Shown: positions 27,682-35,583, counted from the stretch's first letter. The stretch is 64,000 bases of DNA from Asanoa sp. WMMD1127 (GCF_029626225.1 NZ_JARUBP010000001.1:1674001-1738000); one strand, 5' to 3'. The notes: generated by a model not told the origin, from the letters alone. A program made the numbers and translations.

Positions 27682-28462
27682 CGCGGAGTCCCTTCTGTTC
27701 CTCTTCGAGCGGGCCACCCGAGTACGCGCGGAAGACGTCCTCGAGGGTTCCGTCGGGGTTGCCGAGCTCATCGATCAGCTCGCGCGGGGTGCCGAGCCGG
27801 CCCAGGCGACCCCGGTGCATGAGGCCGACCCGGTCGCAGGACTGCTCGGCCTCCTCCATGTAGTGGGTCGTCAGCAGCACCGTCATGCCCGTCTCGGCGC
27901 GCACGGCGGCGATCCGTTCCCAGACGGTGCCGCGGGCGATCGGGTCCAGGCCGATCGTCGGCTCGTCGAGGATCAGCAGCTGCGGCGAGCTAACCAGGGC
28001 CTGGGCCAGCTCGAGCCGCCGGATCATGCCGCCCGAGTAGGTCTTGGCCAGCCGCCCCGCGGCCTCGGTGAGGCCCATCATCTCGAGCGACTCGCTGACC
28101 TTGGCCTTGCGCTGCCGCCGCGGCACGTCGAACAGGCGGGCGAACAGGGAGACGTTCTCGACGCCGGAGAGCGACCCGTCCGCGGAGAGCTGTTGCGGCA
28201 CATAGCCAATCAGCCGCCGCACCGCCATCCGCCGCTTCGCGACGTCGAGCCCGAAAACCTCGATCACCTTCTCGGGTACGGGCAGCAGGGCGGTGATGGC
28301 CCGGATGGTCGTCGTCTTCCCGGCGCCGTTGGGCCCCAGCAGGCCGAAGATCTCCCCGCGTCGCACGGTCAGGTCAACGCCGTCGACCGCCTTCGTGTCG
28401 CCGAACTGATAGTGCAGGCCGCGTACGGCCACCGCCGGCTCGGTCATCTCGGCCTCGCTCAT
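27641..28462 (-). CDS. ABC transporter ATPase, DrrA-like
   Basis: A 273-aa nucleotide-binding subunit of a drug-export ABC system. Walker A is GPNGAGKT at 43-50, the signature is TYSGGM, Walker B is LLILDEPTIGLDP, and the H-loop is LLTTHYMEEAEQ. It overlaps the upstream MarR gene by 4 bp and the downstream permease by 41 bp, indicating tight co-translation. The substrate is unknown; DrrA homologues export daunorubicin and other hydrophobic drugs. Confidence 0.93.
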   Translation of the reverse strand: MSEAEMTEPAVAVRGLHYQFGDTKAVDGVDLTVRRGEIFGLLGPNGAGKTTTIRAITALLPVPEKVIEVFGLDVAKRRMAVRRLIGYVPQQLSADGSLSGVENVSLFARLFDVPRRQRKAKVSESLEMMGLTEAAGRLAKTYSGGMIRRLELAQALVSSPQLLILDEPTIGLDPIARGTVWERIAAVRAETGMTVLLTTHYMEEAEQSCDRVGLMHRGRLGRLGTPRELIDELGNPDGTLEDVFRAYSGGPLEEEQKGLRDVRATRRTAGRLG

Positions 28463-28962
28463 CTCCGCCTCCCGTCGTCGGTGGCGCCGGCCCGGCCGGG
28501 TTCGGCGATGTCGGCCCGCACCCCGTCGAGGAGGCGGCGGAGGGCGGGCAGCGCGGCGGCGATCGCGGCCCGGTCGGCCGGGCTGGCCCGGTCGAGCGCC
28601 TCGCCGATCAGCGCGGCCCGGGCCGCCCGCCAGGCCGCCATCCGGTCGCGGGCCTTGTCGGTCAGCGTGAGCCGAGCGGCCCGACGGTCGCTCGGGTCCG
28701 GCTCGCGGTGCAGCAGGCCGCCGTCGACGAGCTGGTTGACCAGCGTGCTGACCGAGTTGCCGGCCAGCCCCAGGGTCGCGGCCGCCGCCGCGATCCCGAT
28801 GCCGGGCTGGTTGGCGACCACGAAGAGCAGCTCGCGCTGGGCCTCGGGCAGCGGCACGGTGGCGACCGCCTCGGCGGTGCGGCGCCGCGAGAGACGCCGT
28901 AACGCGGTGGTGATGGACATCAACTCGCCGACCACCTCCGCGCTGCGCATGACGTCGGTCAT
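28459..28962 (-). CDS. MarR-family transcriptional regulator
   Basis: A 167-aa winged-helix regulator. The helix-turn-helix lies around residues 50-85 (IAAAAATLGLAGNSVSTLVNQ) followed by the wing DPSDRRAARLTLT. It heads the ABC exporter operon and probably represses it until a ligand binds. A TANNNT box lies 6 nt before the ATG, with no room for a ribosome site, so the mRNA is probably leaderless. Confidence 0.9.
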   Translation of the reverse strand: MTDVMRSAEVVGELMSITTALRRLSRRRTAEAVATVPLPEAQRELLFVVANQPGIGIAAAAATLGLAGNSVSTLVNQLVDGGLLHREPDPSDRRAARLTLTDKARDRMAAWRAARAALIGEALDRASPADRAAIAAALPALRRLLDGVRADIAEPGRAGATDDGRRR

Positions 28963-28968
28963 ACCGTC

Positions 28969-28974
28969 AAATTA
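28969..28974 (-). promoter_or_regulatory. -10 element for leaderless MarR gene
   Basis: TAATTT on the minus strand lies 6 nt upstream of the ATG. It overlaps CCGTCAAA (28964-28971), whose complement recurs at 29054-29061 before the divergent STAS gene, a possible shared operator. Confidence 0.5.
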
Positions 28975-29070
28975 CCTCGGTGACAGAGCTATTCGTGCGG
29001 TGATCCGGCACACGCACACGCTGTCCGTTGTATGCCCTAGAGCGAAGTTACGGTTTGACGGAAGACGAGA

Positions 29071-29439
29071 ATGGGGGTTCTCGTGCGCATCTCAGTAGCC
29101 GAGGCGCCGACCGGCGGCGTGACGGTCGTCAAGCTCGCCGGCGAGCTCGGCGTCGACACGGCGGCCCAGCTCGCGTCCGCGATCGAGGAGCTGCTAGACC
29201 GCCCGGTCAACCGCATCGTCATCGACCTGACCTTGCTCGGGTTCTGCGACTCGATCGGCCTGTCCACCTTCGTCGACGCGCATCGCCGCTGCGCCGCCAC
29301 GGGTGGCTACCTCGCGCTCGCCGCGCCCTCGCCGTTCATGCACAAGCTCCTCGGCGTCGTCGGCCTGACCCGCAGCGTGCCGACCTACGCGACGGTGGCG
29401 TCCGCCTGCGCCAACGGCGAGGACGGCCGCCTCCGTTGA
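29071..29439 (+). CDS. STAS-domain anti-sigma factor antagonist
   Basis: A 122-aa STAS protein of the SpoIIAA/RsbV type. It shows VKLAGELGVDTAAQLASAI, the central IVIDLTLLGFCDSIGLSTFV with the phosphorylatable Ser61 in DSIGLS, and a helical C-terminus. It would free a sigma factor by binding its anti-sigma kinase. No kinase or sigma gene is adjacent. It diverges from the MarR operon. Confidence 0.88.
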   Translation: MGVLVRISVAEAPTGGVTVVKLAGELGVDTAAQLASAIEELLDRPVNRIVIDLTLLGFCDSIGLSTFVDAHRRCAATGGYLALAAPSPFMHKLLGVVGLTRSVPTYATVASACANGEDGRLR

Positions 29440-29508
29440 CGGTTTTTGTGCGGATTTTTCGGTTTCCCAGGGCTACGTTGGAGATAGCTATGGGATGAGG
29501 TGGGTCGC

Positions 29509-29817
29509 ATGAGCGGGTCCGTTTCCACCAAGGGCCAGTTGCCCGAGGAGATGCGCCGCACGAAGATCGGCGTTTCCTGGGTCCTCCTGGTGATCGGAGT
29601 GATCCTCCTCGCCTTCCTCCTGGTCTTCGTGCTGCAAAATCTCGACACCGTGCGGATCCACTTCCTGACCGTGGACTTCACGATGCCGCTCGGCGTGGCC
29701 CTGCTGCTCGCCGCCATCGGCGGAGCGCTGATCGCGTCGATCCCGTTCGCCGCCCGCATCTTCCAGCTCCGCCGGGCGACCCGCCGCGACCGCCACTGGT
29801 ACGGGGCGCCGCGCTAG
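29509..29817 (+). CDS. LapA-domain (DUF1049) small membrane protein
   Basis: A 102-aa protein with two membrane helices (SWVLLVIGVILLAFLLVFVL and ALLLAAIGGALIASIPFAARIF) separated by NLDTVRIHFLTVDFTMPLG, the classic LapA/DUF1049 spacing. A basic tail follows. The ribosome site GAGGTGGG lies 5 nt before the ATG. The role is probably in envelope lipid or protein organisation. Its TAG stop codon is embedded in the -10 box of the following gene. Confidence 0.8.
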   Translation: MSGSVSTKGQLPEEMRRTKIGVSWVLLVIGVILLAFLLVFVLQNLDTVRIHFLTVDFTMPLGVALLLAAIGGALIASIPFAARIFQLRRATRRDRHWYGAPR

Positions 29818-29820
29818 CTT
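29815..29820 (+). promoter_or_regulatory. -10 element for leaderless ohr gene
   Basis: TAGCTT lies exactly 6 nt before the ATG of the Ohr gene. Its first three bases are the TAG stop codon of the LapA-like gene. Confidence 0.5.
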
Positions 29821-29826
29821 GGCTGT

Positions 29827-30264
29827 ATGACGAAGGTTCTTTACACGGCCGAGGCCCGCGTGACCGGCGGCCGGCAGCACGGTCACGGCCGCAGCTCCGA
29901 CGGCGCGCTCGAGGTCGACCTGCGCGCGCCGGTCGAGCTGGGTGGCGAGGGTGGTGGCACCAACCCCGAGCAGCTGTTCGCGGTCGGCTTCGCCGCCTGC
30001 TTCGAGTCAGCCCTGGCCGGGGTGGCCCGCCGGGCCCACGTGGAGGCCGGCGACGCGACCGTCGACAGCCGGGTGAGCCTGTCGCCGACCGGCACCGGCG
30101 GCTACCAGCTCGCGGTCGGGCTCGACGTGACCCTCCCCTCGGTCGCCGACGACGCCCAGGCCGTCGAGCTGGTGCGGCTGGCCCACCAGGTCTGCCCGTA
30201 CTCGAACGCCACCCGGGGCAACATCGAGGTCACGCTGACGGCCAACGGCAAGCCCGTGGACTGA
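29827..30264 (+). CDS. ohr: Organic hydroperoxide resistance protein (OsmC/Ohr family)
   Basis: A 145-aa thiol peroxidase that reduces organic hydroperoxides. The Ohr hallmarks are present: GGGTNPEQLFAVGFAACFESA with peroxidatic Cys58, and VCPYSNATRGNIEV with resolving Cys123. No OhrR-type regulator lies next to it; the nearest MarR gene heads a separate ABC operon 0.9 kb away. The leaderless start implies independent transcription. Confidence 0.93.
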   Translation: MTKVLYTAEARVTGGRQHGHGRSSDGALEVDLRAPVELGGEGGGTNPEQLFAVGFAACFESALAGVARRAHVEAGDATVDSRVSLSPTGTGGYQLAVGLDVTLPSVADDAQAVELVRLAHQVCPYSNATRGNIEVTLTANGKPVD

Positions 30265-30339
30265 CTTTTCGCCGTGACGTGTGCGGCAAACCGCGGGAAG
30301 ATGTCGCCGTCGCGACCGGCAGTCTGTTGTACTCCCTTT

Positions 30340-30834
30340 GTGTCCGCGATCGACCACCTGCTGCATGCCAACGAGACCTATGCCGAGCGGTTCCCGGGGC
30401 CTCGCCCCCAACGACCCAAGCTCCGCCTGGCCGTGGTGGCCTGCATGGACTCGCGGCTCGACCTGTTCGGCGCGCTCGGCCTGCAGATCGGTGACGCCCA
30501 CCTGATCCGCAACGCCGGCGGGCTGCCGACCCCCGACGTGCTGCGGTCGCTCGCCGTCAGCCAGCACTACCTCGGCACCCGCGAGGTGATGGTGATCCAC
30601 CACACCGACTGCGGGATGGAAGGCTTCGACGACGACGCGTTCCGCGAGCGGCTGACCGCCGAGACCGGGGTCGCGCCGGAGTGGGACGTGCCCGGGTTCG
30701 CCGACATCCGGCTGACGGTCCGCAAGTCGCTCGCCACGGTGCGGGGTTGCCCGTGGCTGCCGCACCGGGGCGACGTGCGCGGCTTCGTCTTCGACGTCAA
30801 GACGGCCCGCCTCGACGAGGTCGCGTCCGACTAA
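30340..30834 (+). CDS. Beta-class carbonic anhydrase
   Basis: A 164-aa zinc enzyme interconverting CO2 and bicarbonate. Ligands are Cys35 in VVACMDSRLDLF and His88/Cys91 in HHTDCGM; Asp37 and Arg39 form the usual dyad, and the segment HLIRNAGG is conserved. It is a short, actinobacterial-type beta-CA. GTG 30340 gives the family N-terminus SAIDHLLHANETYAERF; an upstream in-frame ATG at 30274 would add 22 atypical residues. The gene converges on the LLM oxidoreductase with overlapping stops. Confidence 0.9.
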   Translation: MSAIDHLLHANETYAERFPGPRPQRPKLRLAVVACMDSRLDLFGALGLQIGDAHLIRNAGGLPTPDVLRSLAVSQHYLGTREVMVIHHTDCGMEGFDDDAFRERLTAETGVAPEWDVPGFADIRLTVRKSLATVRGCPWLPHRGDVRGFVFDVKTARLDEVASD

Positions 30835-31664
30835 CGGAGCTTGGGCAGCACCTCGGTGGCGATCCGCTCCACCATCGCCGGGTCGTCGGTCCAGATCGGG
30901 TCGTCCGGCCGGGGGTGATGGAAGACCAGGTCGGTGAAGCCGAGCTCGGCATAGCGGCCGACGACGTCCGTGAACGCGTCGACGCTCGCCAGCGGGCGCT
31001 CGGCGCCGTTGTCGGCCAGCAGGATGCGGTCGATCGCCCGGCCCGACTCGTCGAGGACCGCCGCGTTCGCCCGGATCGCCGCCGGGTCGCCTTCGGTGAT
31101 CCACGCGTCCGCGTACCTGATGACGGTTTGCAGGGTTTTGCGCCCACCGGCGGCGACGGCCAGCGGCAGCCGGGGCTGTTGGACGCAGCCGGGCAGCATC
31201 CGCGCCTCGTCGACCGTGTAGAACTCGCCGGCGTGCGACGTCGAGGGCGAGCGCAGGAGGGTGTCGACCGTGCCGACGAACTCGTCGAGCCGGCGGGCCC
31301 GCTCGCCCGGTGTGAGCACCGTGCCGCCCAGCACGGTCGCGTCGAAGCCGATCCCGCCCGCGCCGATGCCCAGGGTCAGCCGGCCGTCGCTGACGTGGTC
31401 GAGGGTCATCGCCTCCTTGGCCAGCGTCACCGGGTGCCGGAAGTTGGGCGAGGAGACCATGGTGCCGAGCCGGATCCGGGAGGTGGCGGCCGCGATGCCG
31501 GTGAGCCACGGGATGGCCGCGTGCCAGGGGCGGTCCCGGTAGCGCCGCCACGACAGGTGGTCGTAGGTCCAGAGGTGGTCGTAGCCGAGTTCCTCGAGCC
31601 GGCGGGCCATCGCCACGCTCTCCGGCCACGGGTCGGTGGGCAGCAGCAGAACCCCGATTCGCAC
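30831..31664 (-). CDS. LLM-class (F420-dependent type) flavin oxidoreductase
   Basis: A 277-aa luciferase-like TIM-barrel oxidoreductase. It has the start RIGVLLLPTDPWPES, LEELGYDHLWTYDHLSWRR, RIRLGTMVSSPNFRHP and the cofactor-region segment LGIGAGGIGFDATVLGG. Actinobacterial members usually use coenzyme F420. GTG 31664 fits both the family start and a TACGGT box 6 nt upstream. The last four bases overlap the convergent carbonic anhydrase stop. Confidence 0.88.
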   Translation of the reverse strand: MRIGVLLLPTDPWPESVAMARRLEELGYDHLWTYDHLSWRRYRDRPWHAAIPWLTGIAAATSRIRLGTMVSSPNFRHPVTLAKEAMTLDHVSDGRLTLGIGAGGIGFDATVLGGTVLTPGERARRLDEFVGTVDTLLRSPSTSHAGEFYTVDEARMLPGCVQQPRLPLAVAAGGRKTLQTVIRYADAWITEGDPAAIRANAAVLDESGRAIDRILLADNGAERPLASVDAFTDVVGRYAELGFTDLVFHHPRPDDPIWTDDPAMVERIATEVLPKLR

Positions 31665-31670
31665 CCGCCG

Positions 31671-31676
31671 ACCGTA
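31671..31676 (-). promoter_or_regulatory. -10 element for leaderless LLM gene
   Basis: TACGGT on the minus strand is separated from the GTG start by 6 nt (CGGCGG). Confidence 0.45.
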
Positions 31677-31681
31677 CCCGC

Positions 31682-32173
31682 TCAGGCTGGATCGAGATCC
31701 TTCACGAAGATCCGGCAGACGTCGGGCTCGGTGGCCACCTCCCCGTCGGGCGCGTAGTGCTCCTGAACGGTCTCGACCAGCCCATGCGGCCACTCGCGGT
31801 AGCCCAGCCGCTCGTAGAGGCCGACCACCCGCACGTTGCGCGGGTCGATGCCGGCGGCGAGGCGGCCGGCGGCGCGGACCTCGGCGAGCGCTTCGGCCGC
31901 GCCGAGCAGGGCCGTGCCGCGGCCCTTGTTGCGCAGGGGAGGCAGCACATAGAGACGGTGGAGGAACGGGACGTCGGGCAGGTGCTGGCGGACCACGTCC
32001 TCGTCGGCCGGCTCCCAGGTGACGTAGACCGCGCCGACCAGATGGTCGCTCGCCCAGGCGGTGAGCACGACTCCCCTGCGGTCAAGCCGGAGCCGATAGA
32101 AGGCGGCCCGCTCCGCGCCCAGGACACGCTCGATCGCGCGCATGTCCGCAGTGGAGGCAGGTCGGACGTTCAC
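31682..32173 (-). CDS. GNAT N-acetyltransferase
   Basis: A 163-aa acetyltransferase. The acetyl-CoA-binding motif A is RLYVLPPLRNKGRGTALL, with R/Q-x-x-G-x-G at 81-86, and motif B is NVRVVGLYERLGYRE. The start is GTG 32173. The acceptor substrate is unknown. It precedes the LLM gene on the same strand with a short gap. Confidence 0.88.
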   Translation of the reverse strand: MNVRPASTADMRAIERVLGAERAAFYRLRLDRRGVVLTAWASDHLVGAVYVTWEPADEDVVRQHLPDVPFLHRLYVLPPLRNKGRGTALLGAAEALAEVRAAGRLAAGIDPRNVRVVGLYERLGYREWPHGLVETVQEHYAPDGEVATEPDVCRIFVKDLDPA

Positions 32174-32298
32174 ATGGCAATGGTGAACGCACAGACACCC
32201 TCGGTGCCGGCCGAGGGTGTCCGTCGTTTTTTTCGCGCGCTGTCACAGCCAAAGTGCCCCTGTTACGCTTCCCCCGACTTCACCCCTTCCCGTTAAGG

Positions 32299-32455
32299 TT
32301 CAGTGACGTCGCTTGATCTTCAGGTTAAACTTCAGCAATTCGCTGAATCAAGGTGCTATCGTGCTCTGGACGGCAGTTATTGCCGTGAATGTGGCATTCA
32401 TTGGTGCTCACTCGCGCCAGGTTGACTTCAGTTAATCAACTGAAGTTCGCTGAAG
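32299..32455 (+). promoter_or_regulatory. Array of TTCAG/CTGAA half-sites upstream of XRE regulator
   Basis: Seven TTCAG or CTGAA half-sites occur in 157 bp: TTCAG at 32299, CTTCAG at 32318, 32330 and 32426, and GCTGAA or CTGAAG at 32342, 32440 and 32450. Two pairs form palindromes: TTCAGC-AATTC-GCTGAA (32331-32347) and CTTCAGTT-AATC-AACTGAAG (32426-32445). The last site runs into the ribosome site AAGGGGA. A separate ACGGCA-GTTAT-TGCCGT hairpin lies at 32370-32386. The region is AT-richer than its surroundings. Autoregulation by the XRE protein is the simplest reading. Confidence 0.6.
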
Positions 32456-32463
32456 GGGATGGC

Positions 32464-33546
32464 ATGACAGGCGGCGGCCCGTCGGCGGCGCTCGCGGAGC
32501 GCCTGCGCCGCCTCCGGCTGAGCGAGTGGTCGTCACCCGTCAAGCAGCAGCAGCTCGCCCGCGCGCTCGGCGTCAGCGTCCCGCTGATCTCATCGTGGGA
32601 GCGCACCACCGACCCGCGGACGCCACCGAGCGAACGGCTCGCCGCGTACGCCCGGTTCTTCGCCACCCAGCGGTCGCTCGACGGTGGCAAGCCGGGGCTG
32701 CGCACCGATCTGTCCCCTGAGGAGGAGACCCGGCGCCGGCAGCTCGAGGACGAGTTGCTGACCCTGCGCGACGCGGCCGGCGCCCTGCCCGGTCCACGGC
32801 TGCCCGACCGGCTCGCCAACCTGCCACCCCGGGCCGGTCCGTGGTATTTCGCCGATGGGGCGCCGGTGACTATCGTCTGCGGTGAACTCCCGGCGGAGCA
32901 CCGTGCGGACCCGGCCTACACCGATCCGGACAGCCCGGACTACGTCGCTCTCTACAACTACGCCGACCTGGACTCCCTGGTCGAGCTGCACGGACACGTT
33001 CGGGCGGCGAACCCGCAGAGCGACGTCTGGTTCATGCCCGCCTCGTTGGTCACGAGTGACCACCTCACCACCCACCTGGTCCTGCTGGGAGGCGTCGACT
33101 TCAACGACCTGACCACCGCCGTACTGGACTCGTTGGGTGTGCCGGTCCGCCAACAGACCCGGCTGACCGGCGACCCGGACGACGAAGGCGAGCTGGGCTT
33201 CGAGGTCCGGGAGGGCGCCGGTCAGTCGTTCCGCCCGGTCCTGCACGAGGAGAACGGCGGCCGGATCCTGGTCGAAGACGTGGCGCATCTCTGTCGGGGG
33301 CAGAACCCGTACAACGCTTTGAGGACCGTCACCGTGTGCAACGGCATGTTCGGTCGGGGAGTCTACGGCGCGGTCCGGACGCTCACCGACAAACGCTTCC
33401 GCGACCGCAACGCGAACCACATGTGGAGTCGCGTCCCCGACGCCCAGACGTTCAGCATCCTTTTCCGGGTCCGGATGGTGATGGGCGAGGTCGTCACGCC
33501 CGACTGGACCCGCCCGGAGAACGTCCTCCACGAGTGGTCCGCGTGA
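32464..33546 (+). CDS. XRE-family HTH protein with large uncharacterised C-terminal domain
   Basis: A 360-aa protein. Residues 10-62 form an XRE/Cro helix-turn-helix (VKQQQLARALGVSVPLISSW). The linker carries FFATQRSLDGGKPGLR and a charged helix EEETRRRQLEDELLTLRDA. Residues 125-355 form a conserved-looking alpha/beta domain: GPWYFADGAPVTIVCGELP, YVALYNYADLDSLVELHGHV, LTTHLVLLGGVDFN, and a C-terminal beta-rich part. I recognise the architecture from many actinobacterial proteins but cannot name the domain; a nucleotide-binding (SLOG-like) fold is only a guess. The ATG follows an AAGGGGA ribosome site, and the gene overlaps the next one at GTGA. Confidence 0.7.
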   Translation: MTGGGPSAALAERLRRLRLSEWSSPVKQQQLARALGVSVPLISSWERTTDPRTPPSERLAAYARFFATQRSLDGGKPGLRTDLSPEEETRRRQLEDELLTLRDAAGALPGPRLPDRLANLPPRAGPWYFADGAPVTIVCGELPAEHRADPAYTDPDSPDYVALYNYADLDSLVELHGHVRAANPQSDVWFMPASLVTSDHLTTHLVLLGGVDFNDLTTAVLDSLGVPVRQQTRLTGDPDDEGELGFEVREGAGQSFRPVLHEENGGRILVEDVAHLCRGQNPYNALRTVTVCNGMFGRGVYGAVRTLTDKRFRDRNANHMWSRVPDAQTFSILFRVRMVMGEVVTPDWTRPENVLHEWSA

Positions 33547-34676
33547 CCGCGAGCCTGGCCCCGGCCGCCGGTCCACCGGTGCGGGCGACCCGGCACCACA
33601 CCTCACACACCCGGCTGCTGCGCTACGTCGACCAACCGGCCACCTCGGCCCGGCTCGACGCGATCATCGTGCCGACGGGACGCCCGACCGTCTACCTGAC
33701 GTTCGCGCTGCAGCTGGCCCGCCAGCTCGACTGCCCGCTGGTCGCCCTCTGCAGCCTGCGGGCCAGCGCCGACCGCACGTTGCGGGCCGCGCAGCGCGCC
33801 GGTGTCCAGCTCATCGCGACCGAGGTGCACGATCGCGTACGCCTGCCCGCCTTCGCCACGTCGGCGCTGCCGGAGGAGCCGCGGTTCCGCCGCAAGGGTG
33901 ACCTGAGCCTGAAGCGCAACATCGGGCTTGCGCTGTCGCGGATGCAGGGCTGGGAGCGCGTCGCGTTCCTCGACGACGACATCCGCTCGGTGCGCCCCGC
34001 CGACATGCGGGCGGCCGCCGGCCTGCTCGACGAATTCAACATGGTCGGGCTGGGCAACACCGGCTTCCCGGACAACTCCGTGGTCTGCCACGCGCTGCGC
34101 GCGGTCGGCGTCGACCAGAAGACGTTCGTCGGCGGCGGCGCGATGGTCGTGCCGGTCCGGCGCACCACCAGCTTCTTCCCGGACATCTACAACGAGGACT
34201 GGTTCTTCCTGCTCGGCGAGAAGCGGCTGAGCCAGATCGCCGTCACCGGCCAGATGTACCAGGAGCCCTACGATCCCTTCCGGACGACGGAGCGGGCCCG
34301 GGCCGAGGAGTTCGGCGACTGCCTGGCGGAGGGCATCTACGCGCTGCTCGACGAGGGCGGTTCGGTGGAAGACGCCGACAAGGAGTTCTGGGCCGCGTTC
34401 CTCGCCGACCGCCGGGCGATGGTCGACCGCATCATCGCCGCCATTCCGCACTCCGACCGGTCGGCCGAGGAGAAGCGGCGGATGGACGAGGCGATGCGGG
34501 CCTCCCACGGGCGGCGGCAGTTCATCACACCCGAACTCTGTGTGCGCTACCTCGAGGCTCTCGCCGCCGACCGGGGCGTCTGGCGCGCGCGGATCAAACA
34601 GCTGCCGAAGGGCCTCGACCCGGCGCGCTCGCTGTCTCATCTCGGACTCAACGCCACGCACGTCTACGAACCCTGA
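33543..34676 (+). CDS. GT-A-like glycosyltransferase coupled to XRE gene
   Basis: A 377-aa soluble protein. Features point to a GT-A (family 2-like) nucleotide-sugar transferase: a nucleotide-binding alpha/beta start (LDAIIVPTGRPTVYLTFAL), LSLKRNIGLALSRMQGWERV, metal-binding DDD at 144-146 in AFLDDDIR, a GGGAMVVP loop, and NEDWFF at 217-222 like the catalytic ED of GT2 enzymes. The C-terminal ~150 residues are helical. No signal or membrane helix is seen, so the acceptor is probably cytosolic or a lipid reached from inside. Start GTG 33543 overlaps the XRE stop (GTGA), so the pair is co-translated. Donor and acceptor are unknown. Confidence 0.65.
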   Translation: MTASLAPAAGPPVRATRHHTSHTRLLRYVDQPATSARLDAIIVPTGRPTVYLTFALQLARQLDCPLVALCSLRASADRTLRAAQRAGVQLIATEVHDRVRLPAFATSALPEEPRFRRKGDLSLKRNIGLALSRMQGWERVAFLDDDIRSVRPADMRAAAGLLDEFNMVGLGNTGFPDNSVVCHALRAVGVDQKTFVGGGAMVVPVRRTTSFFPDIYNEDWFFLLGEKRLSQIAVTGQMYQEPYDPFRTTERARAEEFGDCLAEGIYALLDEGGSVEDADKEFWAAFLADRRAMVDRIIAAIPHSDRSAEEKRRMDEAMRASHGRRQFITPELCVRYLEALAADRGVWRARIKQLPKGLDPARSLSHLGLNATHVYEP

Positions 34677-34682
34677 AACGCA

Positions 34683-34688
34683 TAAGGT
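34683..34688 (+). promoter_or_regulatory. -10 element for leaderless PIG-L gene
   Basis: TAAGGT lies 6 nt before the GTG at 34695, immediately after the glycosyltransferase stop. It suggests independent, leaderless transcription of the deacetylase gene. Confidence 0.45.
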
Positions 34689-34694
34689 TTGGCC

Positions 34695-35486
34695 GTGACT
34701 GACGTTCTGCTGCCGCCGCTACCGGAAGACTGGGAGCGGGCCATGGCCGTGGCCGCGCACCCCGACGACATCGAATACGGCACCGCCTCGGCCATCGCGC
34801 GCTGGACCGCGCAGGGCAAGACGGTGACCTACCTGCTCGCCACCCGGGGCGAGGCCGGCATCGACTCGCTCGCGCCGGAGGCCGCCGCGCCGCTGCGTGA
34901 GCAGGAGGAGCGGGCCGGCGCGGCCGAGGTCGGTGTCGACGTCGTCGAGTTCCTCGACCACCGCGACGGCGTCGTCGAATACGGCAACGCGCTGCGCCGC
35001 GACATCACCCGCGCGATCCGGCGGCACAAGCCGGAGATCATCCTGTCGGGCGCGTTCTCGATCCGGATGATCGGCGGCATGACCAACCAGGCCGACCACC
35101 GGGCCGTCGGTCTGGCCGCCCTCGACGCGGCCCGCGACGCCGGCAACCGGTGGATCTTCCCGGAGCTGGCCGACGAAGGCCTCGAGCCGTGGAACGGCGT
35201 GCGGTTCGTCTGCTTCGCGGGTGCCGAGCGGCCCAGCCACGGCGTCGACATCACCGGTGAGCCGCTCCAGCGCGGCATCGCCTCGCTGGCCGCCCACGCC
35301 GAATACACCAAGGGCCTCGGCGCCGGCGGCCCCGAACCGGGACCGTTCCTGACCTGGATGGCGGGGATGGCCGGGCCGGCGCTGGGCGTGCAGCACGCGG
35401 TGCTCTTCGACGTGCACGCGCTGCGCTTCGAGGGCCCGCCGCCGTGGGCGCAGGGCACCCAGCCACCGGTCGTCACCGATATCTGA
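34695..35486 (+). CDS. PIG-L family zinc deacetylase
   Basis: A 263-aa metal-dependent N-acetyl hydrolase of the LmbE/PIG-L family. The zinc motif is AHPDD at 21-25 and the second ligand region is NQADHRAVGLAALDAARD. Actinobacterial relatives act on GlcNAc-inositol (MshB), mycothiol conjugates (Mca) or sugar antibiotics; this sequence is too general to choose. It sits 18 bp after the glycosyltransferase gene, so a two-step transfer and deacetylation of an N-acetylsugar is conceivable, but a separate promoter is visible. Confidence 0.88.
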   Translation: MTDVLLPPLPEDWERAMAVAAHPDDIEYGTASAIARWTAQGKTVTYLLATRGEAGIDSLAPEAAAPLREQEERAGAAEVGVDVVEFLDHRDGVVEYGNALRRDITRAIRRHKPEIILSGAFSIRMIGGMTNQADHRAVGLAALDAARDAGNRWIFPELADEGLEPWNGVRFVCFAGAERPSHGVDITGEPLQRGIASLAAHAEYTKGLGAGGPEPGPFLTWMAGMAGPALGVQHAVLFDVHALRFEGPPPWAQGTQPPVVTDI

Positions 35487-35541
35487 CCGACCGGCACCTA
35501 GCGCGACACCCTCATCACCGTGTAGAAACGGGTCGATCCCT

Positions 35542-35561
35542 TGTGAGAGCGCTCTCTCACA
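35542..35561 (+). promoter_or_regulatory. LacI/CelR-type operator upstream of first GH55-like gene
   Basis: TGTGAGAGCGCTCTCTCACA contains the palindromic core GAGAGCGCTCTC, 28 bp upstream of the GH55-like start. LacI-family regulators with a central CG (for example CelR of Thermobifida, TGGGAGCGCTCCCA) bind such sites. The same core recurs upstream of the second GH55-like gene. Confidence 0.65.
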
Positions 35562-35583
35562 CCCGTCCCCGTTAGGCAGGTCG

